From: Hyphomicrobiales bacterium
GTDB taxonomy: Bacteria; Pseudomonadota; Alphaproteobacteria; Rhizobiales; Beijerinckiaceae
Length of the DNA: 64,000 nucleotides
Assembly (NCBI GenBank): GCA_900473415.1
Contig: UCLR01000011.1
Span: forward strand, 1-64,000
Direction of reading: 5' to 3'
Position numbers and translations under genes: made by a program. This document shows positions 51,626-59,971 of the stretch, piece after piece. Each line of letters opens with the position of its first letter. Positions within the stretch are counted from its first letter, which is position 1. The notes below the pieces were generated by a model. The model was not told the origin of the DNA. It was given only the letters and a program-made list of their open reading frames with translations, and did no database searches.

Positions 51626-52271
51626 GATAGCTCTCCCAGGCCTCGATGCTGACGGTCGAGTTCGGATCACCGTCGCGACCCCAGAGCTCGCGGCCGGTGA
51701 AGACGACCGTGTAGAGCCATTGCGCCGTCTCCGGCAGGCCTTGCGAACCGGTATCGGGGAAGACGTGGCAGCCGACGACCCGTTCGATCACGCCTTGCTT
51801 GCCGCGGGCATAGCGCGGCAAGCGGGTGTGGTGCTGCGGGTGCATCACGATGGTGCGGACGCTGTCGCCGATGGCGAAGCGCGCGGGAGCCTTGGCCTCG
51901 CGCTCATAGGGGAAGCCGCGGCGCAGCACAGTGGCGACCTCTTCGCCCTTGAGGACACGTTTCGGCTCGCGGCGCTCGGGCGCCGGCTTACCGGAAAGCA
52001 GTTCCTCAGAGGTCAGGAAGCCATGCTTGAGCAGCACCTTGTCGAGGGCGGCGAGCCAGATCTCGTAATAGCTCGAGGAGAGGTATTGCGCCGGCGGCAG
52101 GCTTTCGCGGTGGTGGCGGATCTCGTCGATGGTCCAGGCGCCCATGGCGCCGGCCGCGACGTTGATCGCGAGCACGCGCTTTTCCCAGTCGTCATGGAAG
52201 ACCGGCTCGTTGGGCTCCGGCACGACCGGCCCGAAGGCCATCTGGCCGCCGAGATCGTGTCCGCTGTTCAT
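51612..52271 (-). CDS. nthB: Nitrile hydratase beta subunit
   Basis: A 219-residue subunit. [16 protein letters not shown] is the conserved start, followed by the helical [20 protein letters not shown] region, [20 protein letters not shown] and the C-terminal SH3-like domain ([26 protein letters not shown] near 140-165). Its ATG overlaps the alpha-subunit stop by one base (TGATG), giving equal expression. With alpha it hydrates nitriles to amides. Confidence 0.93.
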   Translation of the reverse strand: MNSGHDLGGQMAFGPVVPEPNEPVFHDDWEKRVLAINVAAGAMGAWTIDEIRHHRESLPPAQYLSSSYYEIWLAALDKVLLKHGFLTSEELLSGKPAPERREPKRVLKGEEVATVLRRGFPYEREAKAPARFAIGDSVRTIVMHPQHHTRLPRYARGKQGVIERVVGCHVFPDTGSQGLPETAQWLYTVVFTGRELWGRDGDPNSTVSIEAWESYLEPA

Positions 52272-52894
52272 GACTGCGCCTCCAGCGAGGGCAGGCCGGT
52301 GCCGATCATCGAATCGCGGGTGACGATCTCCGCCAGCTTCTCCTCGCTCCAGCCCTCCGTGCCGGCGGGACGCATCGGGATGACGATGAAGCGGGTCTCG
52401 GCGGTCGAATCCCAGACGCGGATGCGCTGGCCCTCCGGCAGCGTCACGCCGAAGTCGGCGAGCGTGCCGCGCGGGTCGATCACGGCCTTGGCGCGGTAGG
52501 GCGGGGATTTGTACCAGACCGGCGGCAGCCCTAGCACCGGCCAAGGATAGCAGGAGCACAGGGTGCAAACGATGAGGTTGTGCTGCTCCGGCGTGTTGAA
52601 GCAGGCGACGATATGCTCGCCGCCGCGCCCGCCATAGCCGAGTTCGGCGACGGCGGCCGTGCCGTCCGCCTTGAGCCGCTCGGCAAAGGCCGGATCGGTC
52701 CACGCCTTGGCGACAACGCGGGCACCATTGCGGGGGCCGACCCTGGTCTCGTAGGTCTCGACGATGGCATCGAGCGCGGCCGGCTCGACATAGCCCTTCT
52801 CGACCATCAGCGTCTCGAGCGCCTTCACTCGCGCTTCGATGGCGGTGAAGTGGTTGTCGTGATGATGGTCGTGATCGTGGTGGTGTCCGCTCAT
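52268..52894 (-). CDS. nthA: Nitrile hydratase alpha subunit, cobalt type
   Basis: A 208-residue catalytic subunit. The metal-binding motif [11 protein letters not shown] (Cys110, Cys113, Cys115; the middle Ser and backbone amides complete the site) has Thr after the first Cys, the mark of cobalt enzymes; iron enzymes have Ser. The N-terminus [15 protein letters not shown] is extraordinarily His-rich and may hold or deliver metal. Post-translational oxidation of two cysteines to sulfinic and sulfenic acids is known for the family. Confidence 0.95.
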   Translation of the reverse strand: MSGHHHDHDHHHDNHFTAIEARVKALETLMVEKGYVEPAALDAIVETYETRVGPRNGARVVAKAWTDPAFAERLKADGTAAVAELGYGGRGGEHIVACFNTPEQHNLIVCTLCSCYPWPVLGLPPVWYKSPPYRAKAVIDPRGTLADFGVTLPEGQRIRVWDSTAETRFIVIPMRPAGTEGWSEEKLAEIVTRDSMIGTGLPSLEAQS

Positions 52895-52906
52895 GGCAAC
52901 CTCCTC

Positions 52907-54103
52907 TCAGGCGATCCGGATCCGCGCCGCGCGCTCATAGTGCGCGGCGAAGGCGACGAGCGAACGGTCCGAGCCTTTCGGGCCGATCAGCGACAGGCCG
53001 AGCGGCGCGCCTTCACGCTGCGCCACTGGGATCGTGACCTGCGGGAAGCCCGAGAGACCCGCGAGACAAAGCAGCCGCAGTGCCCGGTTGCGGAAATCGT
53101 CGAGCGCGCCCTCCGGCGTGCTGATCAGTGGCGCGACATCCGGCATGGTCGGCAGGATGAGCACGCCATCGGAGGCCAGCAGGCGCGCGAGCCGGGCGCG
53201 GAAGGTCTTCCGGGTGGCCTCGCCCTTGGCGTAGTCGGCGTCGGTCACCGTCTTGGCGAAGGTGAAGCGCTCCTTCACGCCCGGGCCGAGCGGCGGGGCG
53301 AAGCGCTCGATCATCGCCCCGTCAGCCTGCCAGGCTTCCCGCCCCTGGATCCAGCGGAAGGCCCAGTAGAGCGCGTCGAGATCGCGGACGAGCTTCACGG
53401 CTTCGGGCTGACCGAGCTCAGGGATCGTCCGCTGCACGACATTGCGCAGGATCGTTTCGGCTTCCGGCACGGCCTGGGCGAAGATATCGTCGGCGATGAG
53501 CATGCGCGGGGTTTCCGGCAGCTCCGTCTTGTCCTGGCCGAAGAGCACATTGGCGACGCGGGCGAAGACCTCGCCGTCGCGGGCGAACCAGCCGGGCGTG
53601 TCGAGGCTTTCCGCCAGTGGCCAGGTGCGCTTCAGCGAGAGCCGGCCATGGCTCGGGCGGATGCCGAACAAGCCGCCATAGCTCGCCGGCGCCCGCACGG
53701 AACCGCCCGTATCGGAGCCGAGCGCGATATCGGCGAGGCGCCCGGCCACCGCCGCCATCGAGCCGCAGGAGGAGCCGCCGGTGATGCGCTCCGGCGCCGC
53801 CGGATTGATCGGAGAGCCGAAATGGGCGTTCTGGCCGTTAAGCGAGAAAGCGAGTTCGTCGGTATGCGTCTTGCCGACAAAGCGGGCGCCGGCCTTGAGC
53901 AGATCCCGCACGATCGGGGCCGTCTTGGTCTTGATGCCCGATTGCGCCAGCACGATCGGCGAACCCGCCCCGGTCGGATAGCCCTTCACGTCGAAGAGGT
54001 CCTTCACCGCCAGCGTCAGGCCCGCGAGCGGGCCTGCGGCGGCATGTTTCACCACGGCATCCGGATAGGGGACGAAGCAGCGGAACGGATCGTCGAACGT
54101 CAT
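52907..54103 (-). CDS. Amidase (amidase signature family)
   Basis: A 398-residue amide hydrolase. The Ser-cisSer-Lys triad is visible: Lys in LAVKDLFDVKG, Ser in ITGGSSCGSMAAVA and nucleophile Ser in GSDTGGSVRAPASYCG-like text (here ASYGG). It sits 12 bases upstream of the nitrile hydratase alpha gene on the same strand. It should convert the amide made by nitrile hydratase to a carboxylic acid and ammonia. Confidence 0.92.
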   Translation of the reverse strand: MTFDDPFRCFVPYPDAVVKHAAAGPLAGLTLAVKDLFDVKGYPTGAGSPIVLAQSGIKTKTAPIVRDLLKAGARFVGKTHTDELAFSLNGQNAHFGSPINPAAPERITGGSSCGSMAAVAGRLADIALGSDTGGSVRAPASYGGLFGIRPSHGRLSLKRTWPLAESLDTPGWFARDGEVFARVANVLFGQDKTELPETPRMLIADDIFAQAVPEAETILRNVVQRTIPELGQPEAVKLVRDLDALYWAFRWIQGREAWQADGAMIERFAPPLGPGVKERFTFAKTVTDADYAKGEATRKTFRARLARLLASDGVLILPTMPDVAPLISTPEGALDDFRNRALRLLCLAGLSGFPQVTIPVAQREGAPLGLSLIGPKGSDRSLVAFAAHYERAARIRIA

Positions 54104-54106
54104 GGA

Positions 54107-55696
54107 TCAGAGCCCCCTCGCATCGCCGTCGGAACGCGGATCATGCGCCGCCTCGACCTGACCCTTCTGGTGCTTCACCAGCATGCCAGCATGGCCGAAG
54201 CCGTCAGAATAGGCGAGGCCCGTCTCGGTGACGGGGTGGCCGGCAGCGTCGAGGCGTTCCAGCAGCGAAGGGTCGAAGCGGCTTTCTAGCCTGAGCGCCG
54301 TCGAGCTTGCACCCCACGTCTTGCCGAAGAGCCAGCGCGGGGCGTCGACCGCCGTGGCGAGGTTCTGGCCGGCACGATAGCGCGTCAGGATCTGCGCCTG
54401 GAATTGCGGCTGCCCGTCGCCGCCCATGGCGCCATAGGAGAGGATGCGCCCGTCGTCGAAGCGGGCGAAGGCCGGGTTCAGCGTGTGGAAGGGCTTGCGG
54501 CCCGGCGCCAGCGGATTGGCGGCGCGCTCATCGAGGGAGAAGGACTGGCCGCGATTCTGCCAGTGGATGCCGGTCGCCGGCAGCACGCAACCCGAACCGT
54601 ATTCCCAGTAGATCGACTGGATGTAGGAAACGGCGAGCCCGTTGCTATCGATAGCACCCATCCAGACCGTATCGCCGTCGCCATTTCGGAGCGGCAGGGT
54701 GGCGGCCCGCTTCATGTCGATGGCGGCGGCCTCGCGCGCCAGCACGGCCTCGGTGAGGAAATCCGCGGAGGGGCGCTTCAGGCGGGTGGGGTCGGTGACG
54801 TGGCGGTCGCGGATGGCGAAAGCGCGCTTCGTCGCCTCGATCAGCCCGTGATGATGCTCGAAGTTGTCGAGCTTCCAGGGCCCGAGGCGCTCGAAGATGC
54901 CGAGGATCAGCAGTGAGGCGAGCCCCTGCGTCGGAGGCGGCAGGTTGTGGACAGTGAGCCCCGGCAGCTTCAGCGCAAGCGGCTCGACCATCTGCGCCCT
55001 GTAGCGCTCCAGGTCACCCCGGGTGACAGGGGCGCCGATGCGTTCGAGATCGGCAGCGATCTCGCGGCCGACATCGCCACGGTAGAAATCGTCGAGCCCG
55101 GCATCGGCGAGCTGCTGCAGGGTCTCGCCCAAAGCCGCGGGCTTGCGACGGGCGCCGGGCTTCGGTGGCTCGCCATCCGACCAGAAGCTCGCGAGGAAGC
55201 CGGGCGCGGCCTTCAGCGCCTCGAGTTCGTTGGACTGGGTCCGCAATTCGGAGTCCGAGACCGCATAGCCCTCGCGGCAGTGGCGGATCGCGTCCGCGAG
55301 CAGATCGCCGAGCGGCAGCCGGCCGCCGAGTGAGCGGGAGAGGTCAAGCGCGAGCCGCCAGCCGCCGACGGCACCGGCGACGGTGAGCGCGGCCTCTGGC
55401 CCGCGCGAGGGAATGATGTCGTAGTCCCGGCTGCGATAGCGCTCGATGGTGGCGAGCGATCCGGCCGGGCCGCAGGCCTCGATGCCGTGCATGCGTCCGC
55501 CCGGCTCATGCACAAGCCAGAAGCCGTCGCCACCGATGGCGTTCATGTGCGGGTAGACCACGGCGATGGTCGCCGCCATTGCGACCATCGCCTCGATGGC
55601 GTTGCCGCCCTCGGCCAGAACGGTGCGTCCGGCTTCCGAGGCGAGGTGATGGGGAGCGGCGGCGGCGGCCGAGGCGAAGACAGGCGTATCGAGCAT
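54107..55696 (-). CDS. Gamma-glutamyltransferase family protein
   Basis: A 529-residue Ntn-hydrolase-type protein, first gene of the nitrile operon. GGNAIEAMVAMAATIAVVYP and the NAIGGDGFWLV segment mark the large-subunit half; the autocleavage nucleophile Thr is near residue 345 in GDTVWMGAIDSNG; YGAMGGDGQPQFQAQ is the conserved small-subunit end. No signal peptide is seen, so it is probably cytoplasmic, unlike classical periplasmic enzymes. Three bases separate it from the amidase gene. It may remove a gamma-glutamyl group from the nitrile substrate or its amide. Confidence 0.88.
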   Translation of the reverse strand: MLDTPVFASAAAAAPHHLASEAGRTVLAEGGNAIEAMVAMAATIAVVYPHMNAIGGDGFWLVHEPGGRMHGIEACGPAGSLATIERYRSRDYDIIPSRGPEAALTVAGAVGGWRLALDLSRSLGGRLPLGDLLADAIRHCREGYAVSDSELRTQSNELEALKAAPGFLASFWSDGEPPKPGARRKPAALGETLQQLADAGLDDFYRGDVGREIAADLERIGAPVTRGDLERYRAQMVEPLALKLPGLTVHNLPPPTQGLASLLILGIFERLGPWKLDNFEHHHGLIEATKRAFAIRDRHVTDPTRLKRPSADFLTEAVLAREAAAIDMKRAATLPLRNGDGDTVWMGAIDSNGLAVSYIQSIYWEYGSGCVLPATGIHWQNRGQSFSLDERAANPLAPGRKPFHTLNPAFARFDDGRILSYGAMGGDGQPQFQAQILTRYRAGQNLATAVDAPRWLFGKTWGASSTALRLESRFDPSLLERLDAAGHPVTETGLAYSDGFGHAGMLVKHQKGQVEAAHDPRSDGDARGL

Positions 55697-55832
55697 CAGG
55701 GGTTTTCAAACTCCGGAGCCATGCCCATCTCCCGGGGCATCGCGGATTCGCGAATTTGTTGCATGGGGCGGCAAGCTCCGCTAGGTGCGTCGGGCGCATG
55801 GCTTAGAAGCCTGCGCTCGAAGGAAGGACGAC

Positions 55833-56072
55833 ATGGCCGGACGGCACACCAACTGGCGCAACCTGATCATGGTGATCTCGTTTGGGATCCTGATCGCCGT
55901 CGAGCTCTTCGGCGTGGCGCTGGCGGCGGGCTGGGCGCTCGCAGGCCTGTTCGAGCTCGGCTCGATCTTCGAATACATCATGATGGCGATCTTCTCGGTC
56001 TTCGCCGCCTACGGGATGGTCAACCTGATGCGCCGGATGCTCAAGATCGAGCACCTGACCGAGGTCGATTGA
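55833..56072 (+). CDS. Small membrane protein, two TM segments
   Basis: A 79-residue protein with helices at about 12-37 (IMVISFGILIAVELFGVALA) and 44-62 (IFEYIMMAIFSVFAAYGMVN), ending in a basic and acidic tail. AGGAAGGA before the ATG is a strong ribosome-binding site. It is transcribed opposite to its neighbours. Family not recognised. Confidence 0.65.
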   Translation: MAGRHTNWRNLIMVISFGILIAVELFGVALAAGWALAGLFELGSIFEYIMMAIFSVFAAYGMVNLMRRMLKIEHLTEVD

Positions 56073-56096
56073 GGCCCGCCTGACGTCTTCAGGCGC

Positions 56097-56462
56097 CTAA
56101 TCGCAGATCTTCAACTTCACCGGATCGGCATCGGCCGGCAGGTAGTCGCCCATCGGACGGCATTGGCCCTCCGTACAGATACGCCAGTCGGCGGTTGCGC
56201 CGGAGCGGCGCATCGCCACTTCCTTGAGCGGCGGCAGGGCCGGGCGCCAGCGCCAGAAGCCGTCGACCAGCTTCGCGCCGTCCGGCGGGTCCATGCCGGC
56301 GCCCGAGCCTTCGATGCGGGCCTCGACGATCTCCAGCCCGGCCGGCGTCTCGCGCCAGACCTCCTCCCACAGCGTCTTCTGCACCGAGTGGCGCCAGCCC
56401 AGCGTGATCTCGCCGCGGCCGAGCGCCACGACGAGCGCGCCGGCCGCGAGGCACAGGCTCAT
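56097..56462 (-). CDS. DUF1850 domain protein
   Basis: A 121-residue protein with a hydrophobic N-terminus and the DUF1850 core ITLGWRHSVQKTLWEEVWRE, GSGAGMDPPDGAKLVDGFWR. This family is typically encoded next to TAXI-type TRAP transporters. Here its ATG overlaps the stop of the fused TRAP permease gene (ATGA), so it is part of that operon. Function unknown, probably periplasmic or membrane-associated. Confidence 0.8.
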   Translation of the reverse strand: MSLCLAAGALVVALGRGEITLGWRHSVQKTLWEEVWRETPAGLEIVEARIEGSGAGMDPPDGAKLVDGFWRWRPALPPLKEVAMRRSGATADWRICTEGQCRPMGDYLPADADPVKLKICD

Positions 56463-58597
56463 GCTGCTGCGGTCTCGGTCTTGCGGGCCGCGAGCCAGTG
56501 GCGCGCCACGACGGCAGCGGCGAGCGCATAGCCGAGCGGGTCGCTATAGGCGAACTCGCCGAAGAGCAGCACGGCCGCCCCGAAGCAGAGCACGCGCTCG
56601 AGCAGGGTCAACTTTCCGAAGAGCCAGCCAATCGCGACCATGCCGAAGAGGCCGATGGCGACGGAGGCCTTGAAGGTGGCGTAAACGACCGCCGGCCAGA
56701 AGCCGATGGCGTTCGCCATCGGATCGCCGGGCTGCAGCATCAGCGCCGGCGAATAGACAGCGATGAATGGGATGACGTAGCCCGCGAGCGCGACACGCAT
56801 CGCCTCCCAGCCGATCTTGTCGGGGTTTTCCTTGGCGATCGGCGCCGCCGCCAGCGCCGCCAGTGCGACCGGCGGCGAGAGGTCGGCCATGATGCCGTAG
56901 TAGAAGGCGAACATGTGGCTGACGATCAGCGGCACGCCGAGCTTTTCCAGCGCCGGCGCAGCGAGCGCGGCGACGATGATGTAGGTCGGGATCGTCGGGA
57001 TGCCGGTGCCGAGCAGGATCGACAGGATCATCGTCAGGATCAGCGCCAGGAACAGGCTGGACTGGCCGAGCCCGATGATCCAGGCGCCGAAGGTGGTGCC
57101 GATGCCGGTCTGCGTCATCAGGCCGATGATGGTGCCGACGATGGCGCAGGCGATGCCGACCGGAAGCGCCGTCTTGGCGCTGTCGGCCAGCGCATCGCGG
57201 CTGATCGCCAGCGTCGCGCGGCCGCCGACCGAGAAGGCGTTGAGCAGGACGAGCGCGGCGATCAGCCCGCCGACGACGCGGACATCCATGCCGTCGCGGA
57301 AGAGCCCGGCGGCGATGAGGCCGAGGCCGATCCAGAAGATCACCCTGAGCGTCTGCGTGCCCAGCCCCGCGGTGACCGCGGCGCCGAGCAGGAGGCCGAC
57401 CGTCAGCGCCAGGCCCATCGTGCCGGCGAAGAGAGGGGTGAAGCCGTGGAACAGCATGAAGATCAGGACCGCGAGCGGCAGCGCCAGATACCAGCGCTCG
57501 CGCAGCGCCTTGACGGGACTCGGCAGCAACGCGCGCTCGATGCCCTTCAGCCCGTATTTGCCGGCCTCGAGATGGACCATCCAGAAGGCGGAGGCGAAGT
57601 AGAGCACGGCGGGAATCGCGGCCGCCTTGACGATCTCGGCGTAAGGAACGCCCAGCGTCTCGGCCATGATGAAGGCGACGGCGCCCATCACCGGCGGCAT
57701 GATCTGCCCACCCATCGAGGCGGTGGCCTCGACGCCGGCGGCGAAGGCGCGCCGGTAGCCGAACTTGATCATCAGCGGAATGGTGAACTGACCGACGGTG
57801 ACGACATTGGCGACGCCGGAGCCGGAGATCATGCCCATCATGCCGGAGGAGACCACGGCGACCTTGGCAGGGCCGCCGCGCGCGCCGCCGAAGAGGCCGA
57901 GCGAGACGTCATTGAAGAGATGGATCATCCCGGCCTTCTCGAGGAAGGAGCCGAAGACGATGAAGAGGAAGATATAGGTCGCGGAGACGTAGATCGGCGT
58001 GCCGTAGAAGCCTTCTGTGCCGAACGAGAGATGGCCGATGATCTGGTCGAAGCCGTAGCCGCGATGGTTGAAGGGCGCGGGGAGGTACTGGCCGAAGAAC
58101 CAGTAGAGCAGGCAGATGCCGCACATGATCGGTAGGGCGTTGCCCATCAGCCGGCGCGCGGCCTCGAAGACCAGGACGATGAGCAGGCTGCCGACGACGA
58201 GGTCGAGCGTCGAGGGGTCGCCGTCGCGCAGGATCAGGTCATCGTAGAAGATCAGTTGGTAGAGGCCGACGCCGAAGCCGACGATGCCAATTGCCCAGCC
58301 GAGCAGGCGTCCGGCGGAATCCTTTGCCCGGAAATTGGCGACGAGGCCGAAGGAGAGCAGCAGCAGGAAGCCGACATGGACGCCGCGTGCCGCCTGGCTC
58401 GGCAGGATGTTCCAGGCCGAGATGACGATCTGGAAGGCGGCGAAGGCGATCGCAATCGCATAGGCCAGCACGCCCCAGCCGCCCGGGCCGAAGCCCGGCG
58501 GGAAGCCGTGCTCGAAATTGTCGAGGTCGGGATGCTCGATGGGAACCGGGGTCGCGCCGGAGAGGGCTTCCAGCTGATCGGTTTCGGTGGCGGCCAT
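56459..58597 (-). CDS. TRAP transporter fused permease (TAXI type)
   Basis: A 712-residue inner-membrane protein that fuses the small (DctQ) and large (DctM) permeases, with about 17 or more helices. FVANVVTVGQFTIPLMIKFG-type text (here GSGVANVVTVGQFTIPLMIK), GGQIMPPVMGAVAFIMAE and PTIPTYIIVAALAAPAL are landmarks of the large subunit. It uses the Na+ or H+ gradient to import the ligand captured by the TAXI binding protein encoded upstream. Confidence 0.92.
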   Translation of the reverse strand: MAATETDQLEALSGATPVPIEHPDLDNFEHGFPPGFGPGGWGVLAYAIAIAFAAFQIVISAWNILPSQAARGVHVGFLLLLSFGLVANFRAKDSAGRLLGWAIGIVGFGVGLYQLIFYDDLILRDGDPSTLDLVVGSLLIVLVFEAARRLMGNALPIMCGICLLYWFFGQYLPAPFNHRGYGFDQIIGHLSFGTEGFYGTPIYVSATYIFLFIVFGSFLEKAGMIHLFNDVSLGLFGGARGGPAKVAVVSSGMMGMISGSGVANVVTVGQFTIPLMIKFGYRRAFAAGVEATASMGGQIMPPVMGAVAFIMAETLGVPYAEIVKAAAIPAVLYFASAFWMVHLEAGKYGLKGIERALLPSPVKALRERWYLALPLAVLIFMLFHGFTPLFAGTMGLALTVGLLLGAAVTAGLGTQTLRVIFWIGLGLIAAGLFRDGMDVRVVGGLIAALVLLNAFSVGGRATLAISRDALADSAKTALPVGIACAIVGTIIGLMTQTGIGTTFGAWIIGLGQSSLFLALILTMILSILLGTGIPTIPTYIIVAALAAPALEKLGVPLIVSHMFAFYYGIMADLSPPVALAALAAAPIAKENPDKIGWEAMRVALAGYVIPFIAVYSPALMLQPGDPMANAIGFWPAVVYATFKASVAIGLFGMVAIGWLFGKLTLLERVLCFGAAVLLFGEFAYSDPLGYALAAAVVARHWLAARKTETAAA

Positions 58598-58619
58598 GGT
58601 CGAAGTCCTGCCGATGCTA

Positions 58620-58764
58620 ATGTGTCATCCCGCACGCACCGCGGCACGTTGGTGCTGCGGTGCAGATGCGGGATCGTCTTCAGAAAGAGGTGCCTTCTCG
58701 TCACGCGATTCCGTGTCTGCGCCGCAGCGTTCCACGCTGCAGCGCGCACGGGCTGACACATGCA
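58620..58764. repeat. Extragenic palindromic element within the TRAP operon
   Basis: GTCATCCCGCA (58623) is followed by an inner CACCGC/GCGGTG dyad and a return ATGCGGGATCG. TGTGTCA (58621) and TGACACATGCATTA (58755) form outer inverse words. It separates the binding-protein and permease genes, whose order and strand still suggest joint expression. Confidence 0.55.
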
Positions 58765-59730
58765 TTAAGAGCCGGCCTTCAGGCCCTTTTCCTTGAGATA
58801 GCGCGCGGCGCCGGGATGGAGCGGGACCGGCATGCCGTCGAGCGCCTTCTCCAGCTTGATATCCTTGCCGGCCGAGTGCGAAGCGGCGAGATCGCCCAGG
58901 TTCTCGAAGATGTTCTTGGTCATCTGATAGACCAGCTCCTCCTTCACCCCTTCATGGGTGACGAGGTAGTTGACCACGGCGGCCGTGTTCACGTCGCTGG
59001 ACTGGCCGGTATAGGTGTTGGCCGGGATGGGCGCGCTGATGAAGGGCGGGCCGGCCTTGTCGATCACGGCCTTCGGCACTTCGACGACGTTGATCTCGAC
59101 CGAGGTCGCGAGGTCGCGCAGCGAGGCGACGCCGAGGCCGGCCGATTGCAGGGTGGCGTCGAGCTGGCGGTTCTTCATCAGCTCGACCGACTCGGCGAAG
59201 GGCAGGTACTCGATCTTGCCGAGGTCCTTATAGGTGATGCCGGCGGCGGTGAGGATGGCGCGGGCGTTGAGCTCGGTGCCGGATTTCGGCGCGCCGACCG
59301 AGAGCCGCTTGCCCTTGAGATCGGCGAGCGTCTTGATGCCGCTCTCCTTCGAGGCGACGATCTGGACATAGTTCGGATAGATCGCGGTGATGCCGCGCAG
59401 CTTCTTCAGCGGCGCCTTGAAGCCGGCTTCCTCATCGCCCTTCCAGGCGGCGTCGAGCGAATCGCCGAGCGTGAAGGCGATCTCGCCGCGGCCCTGCTGC
59501 AGCAGCACGAGATTCTCGACCGAGGCCTTGGTGGCCTGGACGCTGGGGCGGGTGTTGGCGATCTTCTCGCCGTAGATCTTCGAGAGCGCGACGCCCATCG
59601 GATAGTAGACGCCGGAGGTGCCGCCGGTGAGGATGTTGACGAATTCCTGGGCGCTTGCGGTCACCGGCGCGGCAGCCAGCGCGCAAGCGGCGGCCAGGCC
59701 GACCAGTCGACTGCGGAACAGCATTTTCAT
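58765..59730 (-). CDS. TAXI-family TRAP solute-binding protein
   Basis: A 321-residue periplasmic protein with a Sec signal (LVGLAAACALAAAPVTASA). The mature start FVNILTGGTSGVYYPMGVAL is the TAXI signature, followed by GKRLSVGAPKSGTELNARAIL. Known TAXI proteins bind glutamate- or 2-oxoglutarate-like acids. First gene of the TRAP operon. Confidence 0.92.
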   Translation of the reverse strand: MKMLFRSRLVGLAAACALAAAPVTASAQEFVNILTGGTSGVYYPMGVALSKIYGEKIANTRPSVQATKASVENLVLLQQGRGEIAFTLGDSLDAAWKGDEEAGFKAPLKKLRGITAIYPNYVQIVASKESGIKTLADLKGKRLSVGAPKSGTELNARAILTAAGITYKDLGKIEYLPFAESVELMKNRQLDATLQSAGLGVASLRDLATSVEINVVEVPKAVIDKAGPPFISAPIPANTYTGQSSDVNTAAVVNYLVTHEGVKEELVYQMTKNIFENLGDLAASHSAGKDIKLEKALDGMPVPLHPGAARYLKEKGLKAGS

Positions 59731-59971
59731 GATTTCTCCCTGTCTTATCCGTCTCTTGCCTCCGGCTCGAACGGCCGGTTGATGTTTTTTTTAGAGCATG
59801 CTGGCGGCGAAAGTGAAAGCGGCTCAGCCCGCCGGGGCTTTCGTCTTTAGCCGAACGTGCGGGGTGGTTTCGCCACAATCGGCCACCTATCTCCAAAGCC
59901 AGCGCAACGCTGCCCCGGCCCCGCATGCGAGGCCCGCCGGGGAGTGGAACCATGGCTGGAACAGGAGCGTT

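Noticed and set aside
52580..54289. Long plus-strand frame opposite amidase and nitrile hydratase
   Set aside because: Same cause: third-position GC bias leaves the opposite strand open; no start site or recognisable domain.
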